DNA from: an uncultured Bacilli bacterium
GTDB taxonomy: Bacteria > Bacillota_I > Bacilli_A > RF39 > UBA660
Direction of reading: 5' to 3'
NCBI GenBank assembly: GCA_934101745.1
Contig: CAKOSD010000053.1
Coordinates: forward strand, 1 to 7,140
DNA: 7,140 bases
Part shown: piece by piece, positions 1-5,525 of the stretch
Layout of the letters: each line of letters begins with the position of its first letter
How positions within the stretch are numbered: position 1 is the first letter of the stretch
The notes under the pieces: generated by a model
The model's input: only the letters and a program-made list of their open reading frames with translations
The model's database searches: none
What the model was told of the DNA's origin: nothing
Position numbers and translations under genes: made by a program

Positions 1-1
1 A

Positions 2-328
2 ACTAATCCTAAGGAATGTCCATTATTTTTAGCCAATGTAACTTTCGAACCAGGATGCCGTAATAATTGGCATATTCATCATGCAACTAAAGATGGCGGC
101 CAAATATTAATTTGTACAGCTGGTTTTGGTTGGTATCAAGAAGAAGGCAAAGAAGCTGTTTTATTAAAACCGGGTAGTGTTATTACTATCCCAGCAAATG
201 TTAAACATTGGCATGGTGCGAAAAAAGATTCTTGGTTTAGTCATATAGCGATTGAAGTTCCAGGAGAAAATACATCAAATGAATGGTGCCAACCAGTAAG
301 TGATGAAGAGTATAATAAATTAAATTAA
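2..328 (+). CDS. Cupin-domain protein, 3' part (5' end outside window)
   Basis: The open frame enters from the left edge and ends at TAA 326-328, giving about 108 residues of a single cupin barrel. Visible features are FEPGCRNNWHIHH (first cupin motif with the metal-binding His pair), GGQILICTAGFGWYQEEG, and the second motif PANVKHWHGA with its conserved His. The tail SDEEYNKLN closes the barrel. This pattern matches the small Mn/Fe cupins often annotated as carboxymuconolactone-decarboxylase-associated or hydroxynitrile-lyase-like cupins. The HIHH, the Gln of GGQ and the later His would hold the metal. The missing N-terminus may hold only a lead-in, or a fused carboxymuconolactone decarboxylase domain as in some relatives. 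The substrate cannot be told from sequence. The RhuM-Fic gene starts 18 bp downstream, so the two may be co-transcribed. Family call is firm; function is open. Confidence 0.88.
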   Translation, partial: TNPKECPLFLANVTFEPGCRNNWHIHHATKDGGQILICTAGFGWYQEEGKEAVLLKPGSVITIPANVKHWHGAKKDSWFSHIAIEVPGENTSNEWCQPVSDEEYNKLN

Positions 329-346
329 AACAAACAGGAGATCAAT

Positions 347-1288
347 ATGAAAAATGAAATAATATTATTTGAAAATCAAAATGTAAAATTAGAAGTTAAT
401 GTAAAAGATGAGACCGTTTGGTTAAATCGTGAACAGCTATCAATATTATTTGATAGAGATATTAAAACTATAGGAAAACATATTAACAATGCATTAAAAG
501 AAGAACTTGATACTTCAACTGTCGCAAAATTTGCGACAGTTCAAAATGAAGGTAACAGAAAAGTTACCCGTGATATTGAATATTATAATCTTGACATGAT
601 TATTTCGATTGGTTATCGAGTAAAATCTCAAAACGGTATCATTTTTAGAAAATGGGCTAATAAAATATTAAAAGACTATTTAATTAAGGGTTATGCCATA
701 AATCAAAAAAGGTTAGATTATTTAGAAAAGACTGTGAAATTAATAGATATTGCCAATAGAACAAATGAAAATCTAGAAAATGCTGATGCTAAAGAAATTC
801 TAAAAGTAATTGCTACCTATTCCAAAGCCCTTGACCTTTTAGATGATTATGACCATCGAAACTTATTAAAACCTAAGGGAAATAGTAGTCAGAAACAAAT
901 AAGATATGAAGACTGTTTAGAAGTGATTAATAAATTAAGATTCAATGAAGAAAGTGATATCTTTGCTATTGAAAGAAATAAAGGGTTGCAATCAATAATC
1001 GGCAATATTTATCAAACCTTTGATGGCAATGATGTTTATAAAAGTATTGAAGAAAAGGCGGCTAACTTTTTATATATGATTGTTAAAAACCATGTTTTCA
1101 TTGACGGCAATAAAAGAATTGCAGCGACTTTGTTTATCTATTTTCTAAATTATTATGACCTTCTATATAAAGAAAATAAACAAGTGATTGATAATAATAC
1201 TTTAGCCTCTCTAACTTTACTTATTGCCGAGTCTAATCCAAAAGAAAAAGAAGTTATAATTGATTTAGTTATGAATTTTCTAAATTAA
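347..1288 (+). CDS. RhuM-family protein with C-terminal Fic/Doc domain
   Basis: 313 residues, with AGGAG (336-340) six bases before the ATG. Residues about 20-121 are the RhuM region (VWLNREQLSILF near 24-35, YYNLDMIISIGYRVKSQNG near 79-97, FRKWANKILKDYLIKGY near 100-116), a module first named in a Salmonella pathogenicity-island protein and common in gut bacteria and phages. A Lys/Glu/Asn-rich helical linker follows (about 120-185). The C-terminal part is Fic/Doc: GLQSIIGNIYQTFDG (213-227) and the active-site motif HVFIDGNKR (249-257), with catalytic His249, Asp253 and the NKR phosphate-binding residues. Fic enzymes transfer AMP (Doc: phosphate) to target proteins. The motif is complete except that the usual Pro after His is Val250. 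I see no convincing inhibitory (S/T)xxxE(G/N) helix and no separate small antitoxin gene next to it. The target is unknown. Activity as an AMP transferase is inferred from the motif. Confidence 0.9.
   Translation: MKNEIILFENQNVKLEVNVKDETVWLNREQLSILFDRDIKTIGKHINNALKEELDTSTVAKFATVQNEGNRKVTRDIEYYNLDMIISIGYRVKSQNGIIFRKWANKILKDYLIKGYAINQKRLDYLEKTVKLIDIANRTNENLENADAKEILKVIATYSKALDLLDDYDHRNLLKPKGNSSQKQIRYEDCLEVINKLRFNEESDIFAIERNKGLQSIIGNIYQTFDGNDVYKSIEEKAANFLYMIVKNHVFIDGNKRIAATLFIYFLNYYDLLYKENKQVIDNNTLASLTLLIAESNPKEKEVIIDLVMNFLN
517..541. repeat. Perfect 12-bp inverted repeat inside the RhuM coding region
   Basis: Arms AACTGTCGCAAA (517-528) and TTTGCGACAGTT (530-541) are perfect reverse complements around a single A at 529. 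They encode TVAKFATV in the RhuM domain, a peptide stretch that is conserved in relatives as I recall them. The repeat may therefore be a by-product of codon choice over a quasi-symmetric peptide, or a binding site or RNA hairpin. It is GC-richer than its surroundings. Confidence 0.85.
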
Positions 1289-1335
1289 AAAAAGTAGTAT
1301 AAGATAATAGAAAAGAATTAAAAGGAGTGTATTAA

Positions 1336-3036
1336 ATGTATTTAGAAAAAATTAATGGACCAGAAGATGTCAAAAAATTAAAAGTAGAGGAATTACAACC
1401 TCTAGCCGATGAAGTAAGAAAAGCCGTAATAAATCGAGTTAGTAAAATAGGTGGTCATAAAGGCTCTAACTTAGGGATGGTGGAAATGACTGTAGCGCTG
1501 CACTATGTCTTTAATTCACCTGTCGATAAAATTGTTTTTGATGTTTCCCATCAATGTTATCCGCATAAAATCTTAACTGGCCGCAAAGAAGCTTATCTTG
1601 ATGACGATAAATTTAAGGAAGTAACCGGTTATACTAACCCTTTAGAAAGCAAACACGATTTCTTTAAAATAGGCCATACTTCTACTAGTGTTTCTCTATG
1701 TTTAGGCCTAGCCGTTGCTAGGGACTTAAAACATACTAAAGAAAATATAATAGCGGTTATTGGTGATGGCTCTCTATCGGGTGGTGAGGCTTTGGAAGCC
1801 CTTGATTATGCAGGTGAATATAAAAATAATTTGATTATCATCGTTAATGATAACGACCAATGTATTGCCGAAAATCATGGGGGACTTTATAAAAATTTAA
1901 AAAAACTTAGAATGATGAATGGCGTATCTAATAATAACTTCTTTAAAGCCTTAGGATTTGAATATCATTATTTAGATAACGGTCATGATATTAAAAAGTT
2001 AGTAGATTTATTTAACTCAGTTAAAGATACTGATCATCCAGTTATTTTACATATCCATACTATTAAGGGCAAAGGTCTTAAATATGCGGAGGAAAACAAG
2101 GAAGACTGGCATGCTGGCGGCCCATTTAATATTTTAGATGGTTCCTTAAAAAATCCAGTAATTAAAGATGATACAGTATTTAAAAGTTTAAAAGAATTGT
2201 TAGATACTAACTCTAAAGCCGTTGTTTTAAATGCTGCCACTCCCGCATCTTTAGGATTTACCCAAGATATAAGAGAGGAATATGTTAACAAAGGTAAGAT
2301 TAGTGGCATTGCTAAAAATGGTGGTATCCCGGTATTTGGTACTTTTGCCCCCTTTCTTCAAAGAGTCTACGACCAAGTAAGTCATGATTTATGCTTAAAT
2401 GATAATCCCGCCGTTATCTTAGTTATTAATCCCGGTGTATATGGTATGAATAGTGATACCCATATAGCCTTATGCGATATTCAAGAATTTAGTCATATTC
2501 CTAACTTCACTTACTTAGCCCCCGCTACTAAAAAAGAATATAATGATGCCCTAAAATTTGCTACCACCGTAAGTAAACATCCTGTTGGTATTAGAGTTCC
2601 GGCTTTTTGGTGTGAACTTGCTAACGATAATCACCTTGATTTTACCAAAAATATGGTTGTAAATGTAGGTCGTGATATTGCTATTATTGCTGTAGGTCCC
2701 ATGCTTAAAATGGCTCTTGAAGTAGCCAAGAACATAAAAGAAAAATATCAAAAAGATATAACTGTTATTAATCCAATTAACGTTAGCAATTTAGACTATG
2801 ATACTTTAGATAAACTAAAAGAAAATCATAAGTTAATTATTACTTTAGAAGACGGTGAACTTCAAGATGGTTATGGTGTAAATATAGCCTCCTACTTCGG
2901 AAAAGATGCTATTAAAGTTCTAAATTTTGGTATTTCTAAGAAATTTCATACAGATTTTAAAGCCGAAGAATTACTTGTCCAATGTGGGATGTCTAGAGAA
3001 AATTTGGTTAATGTTATTAAGGATTACTTAAGTTAA
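1336..3036 (+). CDS. DXS-like thiamine-diphosphate enzyme, probably missing its catalytic Glu segment
   Basis: 566 residues, with AGGAGTG 1323-1329 before the ATG; E. coli Dxs has 620. DXS makes 1-deoxyxylulose 5-phosphate from pyruvate and glyceraldehyde 3-phosphate. The N-terminal half is well conserved: GGHKGSNLG (39-47, His41), DVSHQCYPHKILTGR (69-83, His72), GHTSTS (113-118), the ThDP/Mg motif GDG 143-145 through NDN 171-173, and KGKG...WH with His259. The middle domain keeps FLQRVYDQ (340-347) and TH (375-376). However, where DXS proteins carry a GIAE(E/Q)HAV motif between the 'TP..LGFT' region and the 'GG.PVFG' strand, this protein runs straight from NKGK (318-321) to ISGIAKNGG (322-330). 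About 14 residues, including the Glu that activates the cofactor, appear absent without a frameshift. The C-terminal transketolase domain is complete (LEDG 504-507, KVLNFG 527-532). It resembles the shorter DXS-like proteins of low-GC Firmicutes. Family certain; DXS activity doubtful, so no gene symbol is given. Confidence 0.85.
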   Translation: MYLEKINGPEDVKKLKVEELQPLADEVRKAVINRVSKIGGHKGSNLGMVEMTVALHYVFNSPVDKIVFDVSHQCYPHKILTGRKEAYLDDDKFKEVTGYTNPLESKHDFFKIGHTSTSVSLCLGLAVARDLKHTKENIIAVIGDGSLSGGEALEALDYAGEYKNNLIIIVNDNDQCIAENHGGLYKNLKKLRMMNGVSNNNFFKALGFEYHYLDNGHDIKKLVDLFNSVKDTDHPVILHIHTIKGKGLKYAEENKEDWHAGGPFNILDGSLKNPVIKDDTVFKSLKELLDTNSKAVVLNAATPASLGFTQDIREEYVNKGKISGIAKNGGIPVFGTFAPFLQRVYDQVSHDLCLNDNPAVILVINPGVYGMNSDTHIALCDIQEFSHIPNFTYLAPATKKEYNDALKFATTVSKHPVGIRVPAFWCELANDNHLDFTKNMVVNVGRDIAIIAVGPMLKMALEVAKNIKEKYQKDITVINPINVSNLDYDTLDKLKENHKLIITLEDGELQDGYGVNIASYFGKDAIKVLNFGISKKFHTDFKAEELLVQCGMSRENLVNVIKDYLS

Positions 3037-3076
3037 ATAATCTTTACTAAGTATTTATTGTTTAAAAAATAGAAAT

Positions 3077-3080
3077 GGAG
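3077..3080 (+). promoter_or_regulatory. Ribosome binding site that sets the NTPase start at 3087
   Basis: GGAG at 3077-3080 stands six bases before ATG 3087. An upstream in-frame ATG at 3075 overlaps this very GGAG and has no purine-rich site of its own within range. The later Met, giving MNYGIDEKISK, is therefore the better start. Confidence 0.75.
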
Positions 3081-3086
3081 TCTTAT

Positions 3087-4097
3087 ATGAATTATGGTAT
3101 TGATGAAAAGATAAGTAAACCTTTATTATATCGTAAGCTAACTAATGATAAAGTAATTAATATAACAGGCGAAGGTGGAGCCGGTAAATCAACTTTATGT
3201 GAAAACTTTAGAAAAAATCCCAATGAATATATTGTTATCGATTTTGATTCAATAAATCTTAATAATAATAAAGTAGGTACTTTAGAATATGACTTAGTCA
3301 AACTAATCGTTAACAAATATGGAAAAAAAATTTTTCCTCAAACACATCATCGTAACGGAAAAAAACAAATGCTAATTAATGCCGAGTTTTTTAAACAATG
3401 TTCTAATTGTTTTACTACCATTTATGATGAAATAATTAACTATTTAGAGCCAACCGGAAAAATTATTGTAATCGATGGCTCTCAGTATCGTTTTGTAAAT
3501 GATGTTACAAAAATAAAGGGCGAATTTATTGCCTTAAGAACCTCCTTAGAAACTTGTCTTAATCAATCATTCAGCCGTCATAAGAAATTAAACCCTGAAG
3601 AAACTGAGGAACAATTAATTAAGCATCGTCAAAATAAAGAAGAAATGTTTACACTTTTTAATCCTTTATTAAATAACACTATCAACAATGTGGCTAAATT
3701 ATCTATAAATACGTTTGATGATAGTTTTAAAAATGAATTAAAAATAGGTTTAGTAAATTTAATTAATCACATATTAGAAAATAATTATAATATCTTATCT
3801 TTAGAAGAACAAACTACTATTTCTAATTTAAAGGCTAAAAAAATTATTATTGTGAATAATTATATAGATATAATGCCTAAATTTATTAATCAACTTAATA
3901 ATTTAGACCAATTAAATACTAGTAAAACTATATCTTCTCAATCATTTCTTTTAACTAATAATGCTATCTTAATTAACTTAGATGAACTATACTTAAATGG
4001 CTATAGAAAAGTAGAAGACATTATAAATTTATTTGCTGAAGAATTGCAAAATAATCTTGGCATTAAAAATTTTAATCAATCCTCTTATCTAAGTTAA
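3087..4097 (+). CDS. P-loop NTPase/kinase-like protein with a C-terminal extension
   Basis: 336 residues from the preferred start; an alternative ATG at 3075 adds four. The N-terminal domain is a P-loop fold: Walker A GEGGAGKST (28-36) on a VINIT strand, a VIDFDS strand (about 50-55), and a Walker B-like strand IIVIDGSQYRF (126-136). A basic/acidic helical segment follows with Arg/His/Lys residues (SFSRHKKLNPEETEEQ, KHRQNK; about 161-185) that could be the LID of a nucleotide- or small-molecule-kinase-like enzyme. The last 100 or so residues (from about 237) are Asn/Leu/Ile-rich with a KIIIVNNYIDIMPKF strand-helix and NLDELYLNGY; I recognise no family there. No transmembrane segment or signal peptide is seen. 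It starts 50 bp after the DXS-like gene with no terminator between, so it is probably co-transcribed. The substrate is unknown; kinase activity is only an inference from the fold. Confidence 0.82.
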   Translation: MNYGIDEKISKPLLYRKLTNDKVINITGEGGAGKSTLCENFRKNPNEYIVIDFDSINLNNNKVGTLEYDLVKLIVNKYGKKIFPQTHHRNGKKQMLINAEFFKQCSNCFTTIYDEIINYLEPTGKIIVIDGSQYRFVNDVTKIKGEFIALRTSLETCLNQSFSRHKKLNPEETEEQLIKHRQNKEEMFTLFNPLLNNTINNVAKLSINTFDDSFKNELKIGLVNLINHILENNYNILSLEEQTTISNLKAKKIIIVNNYIDIMPKFINQLNNLDQLNTSKTISSQSFLLTNNAILINLDELYLNGYRKVEDIINLFAEELQNNLGIKNFNQSSYLS

Positions 4098-4177
4098 AAA
4101 ATACCTTAATTAATAGATTTACCCCTTCTTAATATAACCAGTACTTAAAAAAAGGATATTAATTTATTTAACAAGTA

Positions 4178-4186
4178 TGATATACT
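4178..4186 (+). promoter_or_regulatory. Extended -10 promoter candidate for the DraG-family gene
   Basis: TGATATACT reads as TGN plus the -10 hexamer TATACT (4181-4186), 27 bases before the start codon. GAGG (4204-4207) is the ribosome binding site. No good -35 is found at 16-18 bp spacing, which is acceptable for an extended -10. The 116-bp gap before this gene shows no clear terminator for the upstream genes. Confidence 0.5.
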
Positions 4187-4213
4187 AATTTTAAGAAAAG
4201 TATGAGGTAATTA

Positions 4214-5152
4214 ATGACAAATGTTAAAGATGGGGTTATTGGTCATGCTATAGGAGATGCTTTTGGGGTTCCTTTGGAGTTTATTAGTCGTGAAAAACTG
4301 CTTAAAAATCCGGTTGTGAAAATGCTTGGTAACGGTAGTCATCCCGTTCCGGTAGGATTCTGGTCTGATGATACATCAATGGAAATAGCCCTAATGACTT
4401 CCTTTATCGAAAAGAAAAAATTTGATTATGATGATATTATGAGAAAGTTTATTGATTGGATAAATAAAGGGGATTATACTCCTGGTGGTAAGTTATTTGA
4501 TATTGGGCGAACTTGTTTAAAGGCTATTCATAACTATTCTTTAGGAAATACTTCAGCCTTAGAATCAGGCCTTGCTAATATAAATGCTAACGGTAATGGT
4601 TCTTTAATGCGTATTTTACCGGTTGCTTATTATTGTTTTTATCATAATTCTTCGACTGATGAAATATATACTTTAACTAAGAATGTTTCTTCTCTAACTC
4701 ACCGTCACGAAATAAGTATTATGGCTTGTTATATTTATGTTAATTATGTCATTTCTTTATTAGAAGGTCTTACTAAATACGAGGCATATAATAAAATTAA
4801 AAATTTAGATTATTCTTTATTTAGTAAAGAAACAATAAGTATCTATGATAGAATCTTAAAACAAGATCTTAGTATTTTAGATATAGCCGAAATAAGTAGT
4901 AGCGGCTATGTTGTTGATACCTTAGAAGCCTCTTTATGGGTTATCCTAAATGCCAGAAATTTTAAAGAGGCGATAATTGGTTCTGTTAACTTAGGTAATG
5001 ACACTGATACCATTGGCGCTATAACCGGTTCTATGGCTGGTATCATTTATGGTTATGATGATATTCCTAAAAATTGGCTAGATAAATTAGCTAAAAAAGA
5101 ATACTTAGAAGATTTATGTAATAGTTTTGAAGATTCAATAAAAAATAATTAA
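4214..5152 (+). CDS. ADP-ribosylglycohydrolase (DraG family)
   Basis: 312 residues, about the usual length. DraG-type enzymes hydrolyse ADP-ribose from protein or small-molecule acceptors using two Mg or Mn ions. The family blocks are all present in order: GHAIGDAFGVPLEF (10-23), the metal motif WSDDTSM (50-56, Asp52/Asp53), NGNGSLMRILPVAY (126-139), LTHRHE (161-166), and the second metal motif GNDTDTIGAITGSMAG (261-276, Asp263/Asp265). No key residue is missing, so catalytic activity is likely. There is no signal peptide, so it should act in the cytoplasm. It has its own promoter candidate and strong terminator, so it may be a single-gene unit. The acceptor (Arg-linked ADP-ribose, another linkage, or a free nucleotide derivative) cannot be read from sequence, and no ADP-ribosyltransferase gene is in the window. 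Confidence 0.95.
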   Translation: MTNVKDGVIGHAIGDAFGVPLEFISREKLLKNPVVKMLGNGSHPVPVGFWSDDTSMEIALMTSFIEKKKFDYDDIMRKFIDWINKGDYTPGGKLFDIGRTCLKAIHNYSLGNTSALESGLANINANGNGSLMRILPVAYYCFYHNSSTDEIYTLTKNVSSLTHRHEISIMACYIYVNYVISLLEGLTKYEAYNKIKNLDYSLFSKETISIYDRILKQDLSILDIAEISSSGYVVDTLEASLWVILNARNFKEAIIGSVNLGNDTDTIGAITGSMAGIIYGYDDIPKNWLDKLAKKEYLEDLCNSFEDSIKNN

Positions 5153-5157
5153 ATAAA

Positions 5158-5195
5158 AAATCTCTAGTTAGAAAGTCTAATTAGGGATTTTTTTT
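5158..5195 (+). terminator. Intrinsic terminator after the DraG-family gene
   Basis: The arms 5158-5172 and 5176-5190 pair over 15 positions (two of them G-U) around a 3-base AAG loop. The 3' arm runs into a T tract through 5195. It lies six bases after the stop codon and separates this gene from the structured repeat that follows. Confidence 0.93.
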
Positions 5196-5204
5196 AACCT
5201 TTTT

Positions 5205-5230
5205 TTCGTAGAGTTAGCAACTCTATGAAA
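5205..5230 (+). repeat. Left inverted repeat of unit 1 (candidate recombinase site)
   Basis: TTCGTAGAG, core TTAGCAA, then CTCTATGAAA. It is the perfect 26-nt reverse complement of 5469-5494. Internally the two arms are also near-perfect inverted repeats of each other, so the site is an arm-core-arm dyad of the size typical for tyrosine (Xer-like) recombinase sites. Confidence 0.88.
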
Positions 5231-5443
5231 GCCTATTTTCAGGCCTTATTTTTAACTTATATATTAACTATATCACAGTTTTTCTTAGGTTTAAAGCCTA
5301 AATTGATTTCTATTTTAGTCAAAATTATGGTCAGAAAAAATTATCCCGAAGCCAGTGTTTACTGGCGTTTATAAAGACTTTTCTGGTCAAGTAAATAATT
5401 TATATTCTGGTCAAAATTCATGGTCAAAAATTTTAAAACCTAG

Positions 5444-5518
5444 GTAAACACTGACTTCAAAGTCCATTTTTCATAGAGTTGCTAACTCTACGAAGCCGAA
5501 ATTTCGGGACTTTGGAGG
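5444..5518 (+). promoter_or_regulatory. Folded 5' leader and ribosome binding site of the glycine-rich protein gene
   Basis: CAAAGTC (5458-5464) can pair with GACTTTG (5508-5514), closing a three-way junction. Its two inner arms are the ATAGAGTT/AACTCTA hairpin and the palindrome CCGAAATTTCGG (5496-5507). The ribosome binding site GGAGG (5514-5518) abuts the closing stem, with seven bases to the ATG. Further upstream, GTAAACACTG (5444-5453) pairs with CAGTGTTTAC (5353-5362). In copy 2 the matching arms are TAAATACT (7068-7075) and AGTATTTA (6976-6983), which is one compensatory change. Structure is inferred by eye; whether it controls translation is unknown. Confidence 0.55.
5469..5494 (-). 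repeat. Right inverted repeat of unit 1 (candidate recombinase site)
   Basis: Reads TTTCATAGAG, core TTGCTAA, CTCTACGAA on the + strand, the exact reverse complement of the left repeat, separated from it by 238 bp. It sits 31 bases before the start of the glycine-rich protein gene, so in a transcript from upstream it would lie in the 5' leader. Confidence 0.88.
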
Positions 5519-5525
5519 TATATCT

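Larger units (their letters stand above)
5205..5494. repeat. Structured intergenic unit 1, bounded by 26-nt inverted repeats
   Basis: This 290-bp unit has no gene and is duplicated at 6827-7117 in the same orientation. Both copies share, in the same order: a bounding site, a GC-containing hairpin or half-hairpin, the identical 20-mer TATATATTAACTATATCACA (5258-5277 here, 6880-6899 there), several GTCA-containing motifs, the block TCAAAATTCATGGTCAAAAA, then AGGTAAAnACTGACTTCAAAG and the second bounding site. Other parts have diverged. Here there are extra local hairpins GCCAGT/ACTGGC (5351-5366) and TTAGG/CCTAA (about 5286-5302). Similarity between copies runs on beyond the right repeat into the ribosome binding site of the next gene. 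This favours duplication of a leader-plus-gene cassette over independent insertion of a mobile repeat. Confidence 0.85.

Noticed and set aside
1289..1335. Separate promoter for the DXS-like gene (TATAAG/GATAAT near 1299-1308)
   Set aside because: The AT-rich hexamers have no matching -35 at the right distance and would be expected by chance at this base composition.
2034..2309. Minus-strand open frame of 91 codons inside the DXS-like gene
   Set aside because: It lies wholly antisense to a well-conserved coding region, has no recognisable motif and no ribosome binding site evidence. The same applies to the shorter minus-strand frames at 2551-2751, 3092-3316 and 5897-6079.
3075..3077. ATG 3075 as start of the P-loop NTPase
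   Set aside because: It overlaps the GGAG that is ideally placed for ATG 3087 and has no ribosome binding site of its own.
5205..5494. Miniature inverted-repeat transposable element (MITE)
   Set aside because: Terminal inverted repeats and size would fit. However, there is no target-site duplication, similarity between copies continues past the right end into the ribosome binding site, and both copies sit at the same place and orientation before a gene.
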